A stretch of 64,000 bases of DNA from Pseudoalteromonas sp. '520P1 No. 423' (GCF_001269985.1 NZ_BBZB01000001.1:2170001-2234000), one strand, 5' to 3'. Positions 45,278-55,267 are shown, numbered from the stretch's first letter. Notes: generated from the letters alone by a model not told the origin. Translations and numbers: made by a program.

Positions 45278-46570
45278 ATGAAATCAGTTATAAAGTGCTA
45301 TTTGACAAAATTTACTTTAGGCATCTGTTTAGGTTCAAGTATTGTTATTTTAGGGTGTGATTCTGATAATAACGCTAAAGCGCTAGCAAAAGCGGTAGAA
45401 TTAGAATCTCAACGTGCGAAAGGTACCATTATAGAATCGGTTACTATTATTGGCGCAACAACACGTTTAAAAGTGGGTGAAACGCATCAACTATCCGCAT
45501 TAGGTATTGATACAAATCTTGATGAAAGAGATGTGACGACAGAGCTTACATGGTCATCGAGTGATACCAATATTGCAACTGTTACCAATAAAGGTTTAGT
45601 CACTGCAATTGCAAATTCAACTGAGTTGCAAGGCATAGTGACTATTACTGGTACTACAATTAATGATATTTTTGCTCAGGGAGAGATCTCCGTAAGTGAT
45701 GAACAGGTATCTGCATTAACTTTAAAACAAATAAATCCCAGTTCAGGTGATATTAATACGTGTATTGATGCCATTATTGTTGCTGATGTGACATATCAGG
45801 ATAACTATACTTCTTTGAATGTGACAAAAGATATTACTTTTTCAGTTGATGCTGACACAACCGCATCCATAGATAGTTTAGGTGTTTTATATACATCTAA
45901 TTCTGAAATAGAAAACACAACTATAACAGGTACAGTTAATAGCATTTCAAATCAATTAAATGTGACATCGAATCCAAAAAATTTAGATAGTATAGACGTG
46001 ATGTTAGCTGAAGAAAAAGTGAATATTATCCCACTTAATGTAGGTTATAGAGTAACAATTAAATCACAGGCCAATGTTGATAGCTCAGTATCTGATGATC
46101 CTATATCGATTGATAATAATGTAACTTGGCAATCTAAAGATCAATCTTTAGCAGGTCTCACATTATCTGGTACAACAAAGGGTAGTTTATTAGCGCTTAA
46201 ACCTGGTGTTACTGAGGTATATGCAACTTGTGGTGGTGTTGTTGGAGCTGCAACTTTAGAAATTAAGGGTGATGCGACTTTAGACTCGTTGATGATAAAT
46301 CAAGGAGAGGAGTCAATTACCTTTAATGCTAAAGAGTCTATCGAAATTACTGTTATGGCACAATTTGAAGAAGCGACATCTGATCTTAATGTCACTGAAT
46401 TTAGTACGCTAAAGTTTAGTGAAAATGATTTATTAACCAGTGAGATTTTATCTACAGGTACAGGCACCGCCAAATATAAAGTTAAGAGTACTTCAAGTAC
46501 AACAGGGGAAGTGATTTTAACAGTATCTTATGATGGTAAATCATCAGTGGTGAAGTTAATTATTGAATAA
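45278..46570 (+). CDS. Lipoprotein with bacterial Ig-like (Big_2) domains
   Basis: A 430-residue lipoprotein. The signal peptide ends at the lipobox ILGC. A first Big_2 domain spans about 53-140 (ESVTIIGATTRLKVGETHQLSALGIDTN...VTTELTWSSSDTNIATVTNKGLVTAIA). At least two more Ig-like repeats follow, around 145-235 and 240-330 (NNVTWQSKDQSLAGLTLSGTTKGSLLALKPGVTEVYATCGG), then a final degenerate copy. Such domains act in surface adhesion or as scaffolds. Its neighbour upstream is a small outer-membrane barrel, so the pair may form a surface complex; that is inference. A strong terminator follows. Confidence 0.85.
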   Translation: MKSVIKCYLTKFTLGICLGSSIVILGCDSDNNAKALAKAVELESQRAKGTIIESVTIIGATTRLKVGETHQLSALGIDTNLDERDVTTELTWSSSDTNIATVTNKGLVTAIANSTELQGIVTITGTTINDIFAQGEISVSDEQVSALTLKQINPSSGDINTCIDAIIVADVTYQDNYTSLNVTKDITFSVDADTTASIDSLGVLYTSNSEIENTTITGTVNSISNQLNVTSNPKNLDSIDVMLAEEKVNIIPLNVGYRVTIKSQANVDSSVSDDPISIDNNVTWQSKDQSLAGLTLSGTTKGSLLALKPGVTEVYATCGGVVGAATLEIKGDATLDSLMINQGEESITFNAKESIEITVMAQFEEATSDLNVTEFSTLKFSENDLLTSEILSTGTGTAKYKVKSTSSTTGEVILTVSYDGKSSVVKLIIE

Positions 46571-46583
46571 AACCTTGTTGAAG

Positions 46584-46622
46584 TAAAACACAATATAATT
46601 GGTATATTGTGTTTTATTTTTT
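46584..46622 (+). terminator. Terminator after the Ig-like lipoprotein gene
   Basis: 13-bp perfect stem AAAACACAATATA / TATATTGTGTTTT, 5-base loop and an attttttt tail. Confidence 0.85.
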
Positions 46623-46695
46623 TAAAATCTTAGCAAAAATGCCATGTAATAACTATGATTCAAGTAGTTAATTTATATGTTCACAAGGAGTTTGA

Positions 46696-47483
46696 GTGAA
46701 AGTTTATACTGCTAGGCAGGCCATTTTAAACCGTAAAAAGCAAGTTGTTGCTTATGAATTATTGTTTAGGGATGGTTTAAATAACGCCTTTCCTAATGTA
46801 GGGAGTAATCAAGTTACAGCTAAACTTTTACTTGATAGTCAATTTAATCAAGGCTTAAAAGAGATCACTTCGGGTAAAAAAGCGTTGATCAACTTTCCTG
46901 AAAGAGATTTATTAGACTTAATTCCCAGTTTATTACCCGTAGAACAAGTGATTATTGAAATCTTAGAAGACGTAAAACCTACCCAGAAGTATGCAGGCAG
47001 TTGTTTTATAAAGGATATAATCTAGCGCTTGATGATTTTATTTACAGTAAACCTTGGGCACCTTTCATTAAAATTTGTCGGCTAATTAAATTCGATATTA
47101 TGGCAACACCCTTAGATACTATTGGTCTTTTAGTAAATAAATTAAAACAAAATAAATCCTCTGAACTAACGCAATTATCAATTATTAGGGCAAGATTTTG
47201 TGAGTTGATTGCAAAAAAGTATCACCAGGTATGAATAATAACTCATTTATGATGGGGCAGTTTTCATTAATAGATGCCATTTTAGATAAATCTATGGAAG
47301 ATGCATTGATCGGAAAAAGCAATATCCTTTTTCATGTATTAGAAGTTGAAAAATCATATGAAAAAGCAAGTTGGTGGGCAATGAAACCTTTTTTGTGAAA
47401 AGGTTAATCTAGATGAGGCCGAGCTTGTAAAATATTACACAGAAGCTATCTCCTGTGCTGATAGTTACAAATCTTTAAATTAA
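46696..47483 (+). pseudogene. EAL/HDOD signalling protein pseudogene (CdgJ/YuxH-like)
   Basis: Four fragments in changing frames reconstruct an EAL-HDOD protein. The N-terminal half-EAL (YTARQAILNRKKQVVAYELLFRDG) is in frame from 46696. After a 1-base shift near 46983 comes PEVCRQLFYKGYNLALDDFIYSKPW. The frame then passes directly from the EAL region (DTIGLLVNKLKQNK) into the HDOD region (SSELTQLSIIRARFCELIAKKYHQV). A second shift precedes NNNSFMMGQFSLIDAILDKSMEDAL. A third, near 47396, precedes FCEKVNLDEAELVKYYTEAIS and the terminal TAA at 47483. Family members are about 400 residues; here an internal deletion of roughly 130 codons joins mid-EAL to mid-HDOD. It cannot be functional. Confidence 0.88.
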
Positions 47484-47572
47484 CTACTTTTATTGATGTT
47501 TTATATACGCATAAAGTCTTTCATTTTTCTGAATAAACCATCTTTAAATCCTTCATTTCTTGTTACAAATTA

Positions 47573-47586
47573 CCCCCCCAAAAAAA
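47573..47586 (+). repeat. C7A7 homopolymer pair
   Basis: Seven C followed by seven A in an otherwise gene-free 280-base gap (47484-47763) before ndh. This is a slippage- and error-prone spot with no assigned role. Confidence 0.8.
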
Positions 47587-47763
47587 CAAGCTAATCATTC
47601 ACCTAAGTATCGAAAAACGGTAAAATATTTAAACATAATTTACGATAGATTTAATATATAAAAATACCATTTTAAGACTTTCTTAGCGTTATATTCCAAG
47701 TTGTTGTTAAAGATCTAAATACTCTTGAGTGGTTAGCTCTTTAATAATATTAAGGAAGCAAGT

Positions 47764-49059
47764 ATGCAAATCAATAAACCAAGTATCGTCATTGTAGGTG
47801 GTGGAGCTGGTGGTCTGGAATTAGTCACAAAGCTAGGTCATAAGTTAGGGAAAACCAATAAAGCAAATATTGTATTAATTGATAAAAGCCGAACTCATAT
47901 TTGGAAACCTTTACTGCATGAAGTGGCAACAGGGTCTTTAGATACAAGTATTGATGGCGTTGTTTATTCGGCACATGCAGCTAAACATGGTTTTAATTTT
48001 CAGTTAGGTGAATTTTGCAGTTTAGATAAAGATAACAAGCAACTTACAATACGTTTAAATGATGAAACCACCTCTAATTTAAATGACTGTGTTGTGAAAT
48101 ATGATCATTTAGTTATTGCTATTGGCAGCATATCCAATGATTTTTATACGCCTGGGGTCAAAGAACATTGTTACTTCTTAGATTCTCATAAACAAGCAGA
48201 GCGGTTTCAAAGCGCATTATTAAATCACTTTACGCAACTTCATCAAAATACAGATTTAGATGAATTAAGAATTGCGATTGTTGGTGCAGGTGCAACAGGT
48301 GTTGAACTCTCAGCAGAGCTTTACCATGTTGCCCAATTGCTCAAAAGTTATGGTTTAAATAACATGACGGCTAAAAAGCTAAAAATATACTTAGTAGAAG
48401 CAGGGCCAAGTATTTTGCCAGCTTTATCTAATCGTATCGCTCATTCGGCAAAACGTGAACTCATTAAATTAGGCGTAGATGTTTTAGAAAATACCCGGGT
48501 AGCCAGCGCTAATGAACAAGGTTTATTAACCAGTGAAGGCGTTTTAATTGAAGCGGATATTCAATTATGGGCCGCAGGTGTTAAAGTCGCTGACTTTATA
48601 AAAGACCTCAACATTTTTGAGTTAAATAAATCAAATCAAATATTAGTTAACAATACATTACAATCTACAGCAGATGATGCAATTTTTGTATTAGGTGATG
48701 CATGTGCTTTTAAACAAAGCGATGGCTCATTTGTACCACCGAGAGCGCAAGCTGCGCATCAAATGGCATCATGTATTGCTAAAAATATTATCAATGAAGT
48801 AAATCATCAACCTTTAGATAATTTTGTTTATAAAGATCATGGCTCATTAGTGAATTTGTCTCGCTTTAGTACTGTTGGGAGCTTAATGGGTAACTTAACT
48901 AATAACTCTATGTTTATTGAAGGTAAAATTGCTAGGCTTATGTATATGTCATTATATCGTATGCATCAAAGAGCCATTCACGGCAGCTTGAAAACATTTG
49001 CTTTATGGCTAATTGAAAAGTTAATGAAAGTAGTACGCCCAAGAATGAAACTTCATTAA
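47764..49059 (+). CDS. ndh: Type II NADH dehydrogenase
   Basis: A 431-residue FAD-dependent NADH:quinone oxidoreductase, non-proton-pumping, peripheral on the inner membrane. The FAD-binding motif GGGAGGLELVTKLG is at residues about 11-25. The NADH-binding GAGATGVELSAEL lies near 178, and the second FAD-contact motif VLGDACAF with PPRAQAAHQMA near 312-335. A C-terminal amphipathic segment (RLMYMSLYRMHQRAIHG) serves membrane attachment. TAAGGAAG precedes the ATG. A strong terminator follows, so it is monocistronic. Confidence 0.95.
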   Translation: MQINKPSIVIVGGGAGGLELVTKLGHKLGKTNKANIVLIDKSRTHIWKPLLHEVATGSLDTSIDGVVYSAHAAKHGFNFQLGEFCSLDKDNKQLTIRLNDETTSNLNDCVVKYDHLVIAIGSISNDFYTPGVKEHCYFLDSHKQAERFQSALLNHFTQLHQNTDLDELRIAIVGAGATGVELSAELYHVAQLLKSYGLNNMTAKKLKIYLVEAGPSILPALSNRIAHSAKRELIKLGVDVLENTRVASANEQGLLTSEGVLIEADIQLWAAGVKVADFIKDLNIFELNKSNQILVNNTLQSTADDAIFVLGDACAFKQSDGSFVPPRAQAAHQMASCIAKNIINEVNHQPLDNFVYKDHGSLVNLSRFSTVGSLMGNLTNNSMFIEGKIARLMYMSLYRMHQRAIHGSLKTFALWLIEKLMKVVRPRMKLH

Positions 49060-49073
49060 GTTAACGCTAAAAA

Positions 49074-49122
49074 CAATCAGGCAAAATATAGTTTCGTATT
49101 TTGCCTGATTGCCTGATTGCCT
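49074..49122 (+). terminator. Terminator after ndh
   Basis: 15-bp perfect stem CAATCAGGCAAAATA / TATTTTGCCTGATTG with an 8-base loop, followed by a further gcctgattgcc repeat and ttttt. Confidence 0.88.
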
Positions 49123-49278
49123 TTTTGCACAGATATATTTACACCCTGCCTTATTATTTTAAGAAAGTCACATTCAAATTGCATCTAAAATCAGTTAATC
49201 TAGTGTTAATTATGTTACTAAGGTTAGAAGTTTAACTGAGTAGCATCAATAATAACTATAAAGTAACGCAGGATGTTT

Positions 49279-51168
49279 ATGTTTCATTCGCTTAAATTCA
49301 CCACCAAAATTACCATCGCCGCCTCTTTAGTATTAGTACTTGTATTAGGACTATTCACCGTAAATAACTTCATTTCCATGCGCTCACAAACAGAGCAACA
49401 ATTAGAACTTGTTTTAAAAGAAATATCACAATCAGTATCGCAAAATATTGCAAACTGGTTAAATGGCAAACTTAACATCGTAGTATCAATTGCTGATACT
49501 TATCAAACTCAAGATCCAGAGTCAGTGACTTTAATGCAAATTAAACAGGCTAATAAATCTGGTGACTTTAAAAATACTTACATTGGTAAGTTAGATGGCG
49601 CATTTGTTTTAAATGATCCAAGCATTGAACTACCCAGTGATTATGATGCAAGGCAACGTCCGTGGTACCAATTAGCTAAAAAGCAAAATACTACGGCTTT
49701 TACTGCACCTTATATAGATGTTACTACCAATGAATTTACGATATCAGCCGTTGCGCCCATTTTAATCAATGGTCAGTTCTCGGGTGTTGCTGGTGGCGAT
49801 ATTGATATGGGTACCATTACAGAAATTGTTAATGGCATCGACTTTTTAGGTTATGGCTATGCTTTTTTAGTCAATAAAGAAGCTAAAATTTTAAGTCATC
49901 CAGATAATAAATATAATGATAAATCTATTACAGATATTTTTGGCCAAAAACTCGCATTAAATAGTGATTTTGTTGAACAAGATATTAATGATGACGCTAA
50001 ACTGGTCTCGTTTATCGAGATCAAAGGCATTAAAAATGTGTCTTGGTATTTAGCAGTTGTAATAGACAAAGATATCGCATTCTCATCAGTTGATTCATTT
50101 AGAAATGTAGCAGCGATTTATATGGTTTTAGGTGTTTTTGCCATCGTACTTATGATGCAGTTCTTATTGCGTTATTTAATGAAACCTATGAACCGTGTAT
50201 CAGATGCCATTAAAGATATCGCACAAGGTGAGGGCGATTTAACACGAAGGTTAGTTGTAGAATCAAACGATGAATTTGGTGTTCTTTCTAGCTATTTTAA
50301 TGATTTCATTGAGAAAATACATAGCTCGATTACTCAAGTCAAAGATACAACTGTTGCGTTAGAGAAGTCAGTGGAAAGTTTAGTAAACAGTACAGAATCA
50401 ACGCTCAATATGTATAGTGAGCAAACAGACTGTACAAATAGTGTTGCAAATGCGGTTAATGAGCTCACTTCAAGCGCAGCTGATATTTCTGACAATGCGA
50501 AAAATGCAGCAAGCTTAGCTAATACAGCTAATAGTGAATCAGAGCACAGCCAAAATAGCTTAAATGATAACATTAAAGAAATAGACCATTTATCACAAAA
50601 AATGATATCTGCACAAAACTCTATTACAAGTTTAAGCCAACATACCGCAAGCATTGGCCAAATTTTAGAAGTGATTAAAGGGGTGAGTGAACAGACTAAC
50701 TTGCTTGCTCTTAATGCAGCAATTGAAGCGGCTCGTGCAGGAGAAGCGGGTAGAGGTTTTGCTGTTGTTGCTGATGAAGTAAGGCAGTTAGCGCAAAGAA
50801 CACAAGATTCAACAAAAGAAATTGAAATTACCATCGCGCAATTGCAAGAAGGCTCTTCCAAAGCTGTGACTGTGATCACGCAAAGTCAAAAGGATTCAGA
50901 AAATAGTGTGCAATCAGCGCGTTTAGCGGGTGAGCAAATGGCTAAAGTTACCAGCACTATTTTAGAAATTGATCAGGTTAATTTAAGTGTTGCAAATGCC
51001 ACCCATGAGCAAAATAATGTAATAGGCTCATTAGATAAAGAAATTAATAATATCAGTGAGTTATATAGTACAGGTCAATCAAATTTAAATAGAACTTTAG
51101 AAGAGTGTACGCTACTTAAAAATGAGTTTTATGAACTAGAAAAAATGTTATTAAAATTTAAAGTCTAA
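49279..51168 (+). CDS. Methyl-accepting chemotaxis protein with dCache sensor
   Basis: A 629-residue chemoreceptor. Membrane helix 1 is at about 10-30. A periplasmic dCache_1-type sensor (about 35-270) contains the [15 protein letters not shown] and [17 protein letters not shown] signatures associated with amino-acid or small-ligand binding. Membrane helix 2 is near 277-297, then HAMP (about 300-350), and a cytoplasmic signalling domain with hairpin tip [40 protein letters not shown]. There is no CheR-tethering pentapeptide at the C-terminus. The second ATG (49279) is preferred, since GCAGG lies 6 bases upstream of it; the first (49273) abuts the ribosome binding site. Confidence 0.94.
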   Translation: MFHSLKFTTKITIAASLVLVLVLGLFTVNNFISMRSQTEQQLELVLKEISQSVSQNIANWLNGKLNIVVSIADTYQTQDPESVTLMQIKQANKSGDFKNTYIGKLDGAFVLNDPSIELPSDYDARQRPWYQLAKKQNTTAFTAPYIDVTTNEFTISAVAPILINGQFSGVAGGDIDMGTITEIVNGIDFLGYGYAFLVNKEAKILSHPDNKYNDKSITDIFGQKLALNSDFVEQDINDDAKLVSFIEIKGIKNVSWYLAVVIDKDIAFSSVDSFRNVAAIYMVLGVFAIVLMMQFLLRYLMKPMNRVSDAIKDIAQGEGDLTRRLVVESNDEFGVLSSYFNDFIEKIHSSITQVKDTTVALEKSVESLVNSTESTLNMYSEQTDCTNSVANAVNELTSSAADISDNAKNAASLANTANSESEHSQNSLNDNIKEIDHLSQKMISAQNSITSLSQHTASIGQILEVIKGVSEQTNLLALNAAIEAARAGEAGRGFAVVADEVRQLAQRTQDSTKEIEITIAQLQEGSSKAVTVITQSQKDSENSVQSARLAGEQMAKVTSTILEIDQVNLSVANATHEQNNVIGSLDKEINNISELYSTGQSNLNRTLEECTLLKNEFYELEKMLLKFKV

Positions 51169-51175
51169 GTTAGCC

Positions 51176-51215
51176 AGTTATGCTTAATATTGGTTATATT
51201 AAGCATAACTTAGTC
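51176..51215 (+). terminator. Hairpin after the chemoreceptor gene
   Basis: 15-bp perfect stem AGTTATGCTTAATAT / ATATTAAGCATAACT with a 5-base loop; the tail is only moderately T-rich. Confidence 0.65.
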
Positions 51216-51332
51216 TATTTGATAAACTTTTAATTGTTACCTGTTGAAATATAAGGTTTTTATATTTGGCATGTGATTTGCTGTTTAATAGTCAAACATT
51301 TTAAATATATTGAAAAATTATAGGGATAAATA

Positions 51333-51974
51333 ATGTCAGTAGCCACACAAGATAGACCCATTGAAAGTGTTCGACAAGAAGTAATCGATCAGCTAATAAT
51401 GAATTATAGCCATGGTGAAATATCGTTAGAAGCATTTGAGTCGCGTTTAGATAAAGCGATGAATGGTACTGATCCTCAAGAGATTAAGGATCTAACAAAA
51501 GATTTAAACTTAAATGTTGATACAAAATATCAAGATAAGAAAAAAATCGCGCTAGGGGCACATTATCAACAAGGTAAGACTAAAGAGTTAGATAAATTGG
51601 TTAATGTACTAGGCTCAAGTAAGCGCAATGGCCAATGGCACGTACCAAAAAAAATCACGATAATTAATTTTCTAGCAAGTGATACTCTCGATTTTACCCA
51701 AGCCAGATTTACACACCCAAATACGCAAATAGAAGTACTCAGTATTTTTGGTAGTGTTGATATTTTAGTACCAGAAGATGTGAATACTCATTCAAATGTA
51801 AATTGTATTCTTGGGAGTATTGAAAATGACTCTACAGCCCTTTTTAGTGCTGATGCGCCTACAATTTCGATTGAAGGAAAAGTCATATTAGGTAGCTTAG
51901 ATATTAAAATAAAACAGCCAATAAAAGAGAAATGGCTTAAGTTTGCAGATAGCTTAAAGGCATTGTTTAACTAA
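51333..51974 (+). CDS. DUF1707/LiaF-related protein
   Basis: A 213-residue soluble protein. Residues about 8-60 match the DUF1707/SHOCT-like helical module (RPIESVRQEVIDQLIMNYSHGEISLEAFESRLDKAMNGTDPQEIKDLTKDL). Residues about 110-200 match the beta-helical C-terminal domain of LiaF-type cell-wall-stress proteins (FTHPNTQIEVLSIFGSVDILVPEDVNTHSNVNCILGSIE; VILGSLDIKI). No membrane helices are present, unlike Bacillus LiaF, so it may be a cytoplasmic relative. It is monocistronic and convergent with the helicase gene. Function is unknown, with envelope-stress regulation a guess from the family. Confidence 0.8.
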   Translation: MSVATQDRPIESVRQEVIDQLIMNYSHGEISLEAFESRLDKAMNGTDPQEIKDLTKDLNLNVDTKYQDKKKIALGAHYQQGKTKELDKLVNVLGSSKRNGQWHVPKKITIINFLASDTLDFTQARFTHPNTQIEVLSIFGSVDILVPEDVNTHSNVNCILGSIENDSTALFSADAPTISIEGKVILGSLDIKIKQPIKEKWLKFADSLKALFN

Positions 51975-52032
51975 TGTCAATTTAACTAAAAATTTATTAA
52001 AATGGGTTAAGGTTATTCAAAATCAAACATCA

Positions 52033-52062
52033 AAAAAGGCTGTTATAAAACAGCCTTTTTAG
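52033..52062. terminator. Bidirectional terminator
   Basis: 12-bp perfect stem AAAAAGGCTGTT / AACAGCCTTTTT with a 4-base loop, lying between convergent genes. Confidence 0.88.
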
Positions 52063-52085
52063 TGTTCAAAATTTGTTATAAAACT

Positions 52086-53327
52086 TTACCAAGGAATTTT
52101 ATCAAGTTTTACTTCTGTGCCTAATAAATTTGCAATCTTTGGTACTAAACGTTCTTGTTCAGGGCTTACTAATGAAAATACATGACCTTGTATATCATCA
52201 ACAGTTACTTTTGGCGCATCAGCAAACTCAAATTGTTTTGTAGTTAATACATCTTTAGATAACTCTTGCTTCATCGCTTTCGCTTTGTTTTCAACTTTTT
52301 TCACAGTCTTACGTGCTGTTCGGCCTGCTCTGTGAATGTAATCATTGCTGTTTACTGGCAAATCAAAGTTAATGACGTAATAAAGGTTATCAAAATCAAT
52401 ACCGCGAGAAGCAATATCAGTCGCGACTAAAAACTTAAACTCTTTATTTTTGAAGCTGTCTAAGCGTTCTTTACGTCTTTTTTGTTGTACTTCGTTATGA
52501 ATGCCTTGGTTTGAAAAACCATTTTCAGTTAATAACTCAATTAGGTCTTTCACATCTTGTTTTGTACGTGTGAAAATAAGCGCTTGATCACATCTCAGCA
52601 TTTGTAATAGCTTGATTAAGTGTGACTCTTTATGTTTTCTGTAACAACGATACATGGTATGTACAATTTTTGATTGTGCAGGCTGTAGTTGTTCCGTTTT
52701 AATTTCTTTTTGGTGTGATAAATTGTCTTTACTGAATTTAGCTAATGTTTTGCTATCAGTTGCAGAGAATAAAACAATTTGTCTTTTCTTTGGCAGGGCT
52801 GTAAGAATTGTTCTTAACTCTTGTTGAATGCCCATACTCACTAATCTGTCAGCTTCATCCATTACAAAATGTTTTAAGTTATCAAGCGAAAAAGTGCTTA
52901 GTTTTAAAAGATCAACTAAACGCTTAGGTGTAGCGATAACAATATCAGCACCACGTTTAAAACGCTTAACTTGGGATTCAAATCTTACGCCACCAAAAAT
53001 ACTGATAGTACGTAAGTTTAAATCTTTACCATAGTTAGCAATTGATAACTCAAGTTGTTGAGCAAGTTCGCGTGTTGGTACTAAGTAAATAGCACGTACA
53101 GGGCGTACTTCATCTTGACTATGATCAACCTGACTTAATTCTTGTAATGTAGGCAATAAATATGCAGCAGTTTTACCTGTACCAGTAGGGGCAATAGCAT
53201 ATGTATCAGCGCCAGATAAAACAGCGCCAATAGACTTCTTTTGTATAATGGTAGGTGTTTTATAACCCAAGCGTTTTATGTTTGCTTGTAGGGTCTTGTT
53301 TAGGCCTAACTCAGCGAATATCGTCAT
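52086..53327 (-). CDS. DEAD-box ATP-dependent RNA helicase
   Basis: A 413-residue DEAD-box helicase of the RhlE/SrmB-like group. The Q motif (FAELGLNKTLQANIKRLGYKTPTIIQKKSI), Walker A APTGTGKT near 49, PTRELA near 88, DEAD as VMDEADRL near 157 and SAT near 188 are present. So is the second RecA domain with HRAGRTAR near 333. The C-terminus is short, with no RGG tail. The ATG at 53327 gives the usual start (MTIFAELGL). An in-frame ATG at 53360 has a better-placed AGG but adds 11 atypical residues, so the start is unsettled. The substrate RNA (ribosome assembly or mRNA decay) is not inferable. Confidence 0.9.
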   Translation of the reverse strand: MTIFAELGLNKTLQANIKRLGYKTPTIIQKKSIGAVLSGADTYAIAPTGTGKTAAYLLPTLQELSQVDHSQDEVRPVRAIYLVPTRELAQQLELSIANYGKDLNLRTISIFGGVRFESQVKRFKRGADIVIATPKRLVDLLKLSTFSLDNLKHFVMDEADRLVSMGIQQELRTILTALPKKRQIVLFSATDSKTLAKFSKDNLSHQKEIKTEQLQPAQSKIVHTMYRCYRKHKESHLIKLLQMLRCDQALIFTRTKQDVKDLIELLTENGFSNQGIHNEVQQKRRKERLDSFKNKEFKFLVATDIASRGIDFDNLYYVINFDLPVNSNDYIHRAGRTARKTVKKVENKAKAMKQELSKDVLTTKQFEFADAPKVTVDDIQGHVFSLVSPEQERLVPKIANLLGTEVKLDKIPW

Positions 53328-53684
53328 TTTGATCAACTTGTAACAAATAATGGCGGGCATTATACCTATATTTCAATAAAATTACTTATCTTTCATATTA
53401 AGCTGAAATAAATTTTTATTTTAGGTGATAATTTATACATATTGTAATAATTAAGTTCCCATTCAGCGAATGATAAAATGCTTTAGAAAAGGCAATTAAT
53501 TGATGTGATAGTTATTCTGTTGTAAAATTATTTAGGAAGTTTAAGTTGGCTTTGCGACAACCTTTGGAGATTTACATTGGGTGTTACACTATTTTTTATG
53601 GGAGTAACAATTTCTGCGATACATGCCTAGAATTGACCCCCCAGAATAACTTAGCAGTGAATGACTTAATACAAGTGGTATTAA

Positions 53685-54206
53685 TTACTGCTTTTCGATG
53701 TATAAAATGACCTCACCCATTTTCAAACCGAATTTAATAATATCTGTTTTGTTAAATAACCGATTAGAATCGAGCATGTACATCCAATCATCTAAGGTTA
53801 CTTCATATTCTGTACCGTCTACTGTGATCATTAACTGATATTGCCAAGTCAAAACACTACCATTAATCTTACCTTGTGCTATGCCAACGACGTCGGAAGC
53901 TGTACCTTCATAGATACCATTATCACGCTTAGTAATGTGCCATATACGCTCAGATTTTTCACCGTCATTAAAAATAAATTGCTCATCAATAGTGCCCTTG
54001 TTACCTTGCCATGTTGCATTGATATCAACTGAAAAATGCCGTGTCATAGTACCTGAACGGTCAAATACAATACCGTATGCGACAAGTTTATCGTTAAAAA
54101 AATCCTCAAACTTAAAAACAGGGGTTGTATTAGCATAATCAGATAGTTGTGGACTTGAACATGAGCAAAGTAAAAAGCTAAATAAAATAAGCAAGATCTT
54201 TTTCAT
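53685..54206 (-). CDS. DUF3833 lipoprotein
   Basis: A 173-residue lipoprotein: signal peptide KKILLILFSFLLCSC with Cys in the lipobox, then the DUF3833 pattern (FKFEDFFNDKLVAYGIVFDRSGTMTRHFSVDINATWQGNKGTIDEQFIFNDGE..ERIW) to the end. I chose the ATG overlapping the upstream stop codon as TAATG; the frame is open further upstream, but a longer product would bury the signal peptide. It is the last gene of the ECF-ChrR operon, where this family recurs in other marine gammaproteobacteria. Function is unknown. No strong terminator follows; a TTAATAC/GTATTAA hairpin lies at 53666-53684. The following 320-base gap up to the helicase gene holds nothing I recognise. Confidence 0.85.
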   Translation of the reverse strand: MKKILLILFSFLLCSCSSPQLSDYANTTPVFKFEDFFNDKLVAYGIVFDRSGTMTRHFSVDINATWQGNKGTIDEQFIFNDGEKSERIWHITKRDNGIYEGTASDVVGIAQGKINGSVLTWQYQLMITVDGTEYEVTLDDWMYMLDSNRLFNKTDIIKFGLKMGEVILYIEKQ

Positions 54207-54721
54207 TATTTTTTCCCTAATAATTTGGCACGTAATTTTGGTTCCGAGGTATTGTTTGAAAGCCATATTGCTAAAAAAGCAGGCCCAAAATCGGGATCGG
54301 CCAGTTCACCTATGAACTGATGTGTCTGCGCTTCATCATTAAAGTAGAATTTACTGCTTTGATTGCTATCTACTATGATAGTCAGACCATTGCCTTCTTG
54401 TATTTGAGGCCAAATGTCATTTAATTTTTCTAACCATTTGGTTTGATTTGGGTTGGTTAACTTAATGTGCTGCCATTGCTCTTGAGTCGCTTTTATTAAA
54501 TCTTCTTTAGAAATATCTCTTAAATAACTGATTTTCAGAGCTTGTGGATAGGTATTTTGTTGCCAATCTTTTGTATTACTTAGCAGTTCAATATCGTAAA
54601 TGTCGAAAAAAAGCACTGACATTTGCGCTTTACCTATGAGATGCATTTTGTTTAATTCACTGGCATTAGAATTAAAGCTAAAAATATAAAGCGTGAGTAT
54701 AAATAGTAGTGTTTTCATCAT
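54206..54721 (-). CDS. Chalcone-isomerase-like exported protein
   Basis: A 171-residue protein with a signal peptide (MKTLLFILTLYIFSFNSNAS). The chalcone-isomerase-like fold family (PF16036 type) follows: LIGKAQMSVLFFDIYDIELLSN, ALKISYLRDISKEDLIKATQEQW, ending FLAIWLSNNTSEPKLRAKLLGKK. In bacteria these are fatty-acid-binding or envelope proteins rather than flavonoid enzymes. It overlaps both neighbours (ATGA with the upstream gene, TAATG with the downstream), so it is tightly coupled in the operon. Confidence 0.85.
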   Translation of the reverse strand: MMKTLLFILTLYIFSFNSNASELNKMHLIGKAQMSVLFFDIYDIELLSNTKDWQQNTYPQALKISYLRDISKEDLIKATQEQWQHIKLTNPNQTKWLEKLNDIWPQIQEGNGLTIIVDSNQSSKFYFNDEAQTHQFIGELADPDFGPAFLAIWLSNNTSEPKLRAKLLGKK

Positions 54722-55236
54722 TGTTCTGCTTCCTGTGCATTTTGTTCAAATAATATTTTTACTGAAGTTGTATATTTAACAAATAGGGGCAACAATAGTG
54801 CCCAAATAAAAGCATAAATAGCTATAAATTCAATTGATGATAATGTTGTATCAAAGGTATTTAACTTTAAAGCTGCAAAATAACTGCTTGGCCCAAGTAC
54901 TAAACCAATGAGACAAACATATTTTGGATCTATGGTTTGCAACCAATTGAGGCAGTGATTAAAAGTAAACGAAAAGACGCACCATAGTAAAATTAAAGTG
55001 GTCGGTAACGTACCATTGGTTGTTTGAATAACATCATATAAAATTAATACACCATCAACAACACAGCCAATTAATGCAATATTGAGCAACCTAAAATCAG
55101 CGATTTTAGTTGGACTTAAAATAAAATGAATAATGATAAGTCCTGTTATCAACAATGATGCGCTATCTGGATACAAAGCAGCTAAAAACCAAGTTGCCTG
55201 ATAAATAGCAAAGTTAACAAAAAGAAAGTATTTCAT
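54718..55236 (-). CDS. DUF2878 membrane protein
   Basis: A 172-residue inner-membrane protein with about six hydrophobic stretches, starting MKYFLFVNFAIYQATWFLAAL, the recognisable DUF2878 opening. Its function is unknown, but the family is a regular passenger of ECF11-ChrR operons together with cyclopropane-fatty-acid synthase and DUF3833. It overlaps the chalcone-isomerase-like gene by 4 bases. Confidence 0.85.
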   Translation of the reverse strand: MKYFLFVNFAIYQATWFLAALYPDSASLLITGLIIIHFILSPTKIADFRLLNIALIGCVVDGVLILYDVIQTTNGTLPTTLILLWCVFSFTFNHCLNWLQTIDPKYVCLIGLVLGPSSYFAALKLNTFDTTLSSIEFIAIYAFIWALLLPLFVKYTTSVKILFEQNAQEAEQ

Positions 55237-55267
55237 AGACTACTCAAATATTTCGCTGCTTGCTAGA

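Noticed and set aside
50334..50879. 181-codon minus-strand frame opposite the chemoreceptor.
   Set aside because: Antisense shadow of the conserved signalling domain; Ala/Ser/Leu-rich low-complexity product.
53361..53684. Possible small gene or element remnant in the gap after the helicase gene.
   Set aside because: A ~54-codon plus-strand frame gives no recognisable protein and there is no start signal.
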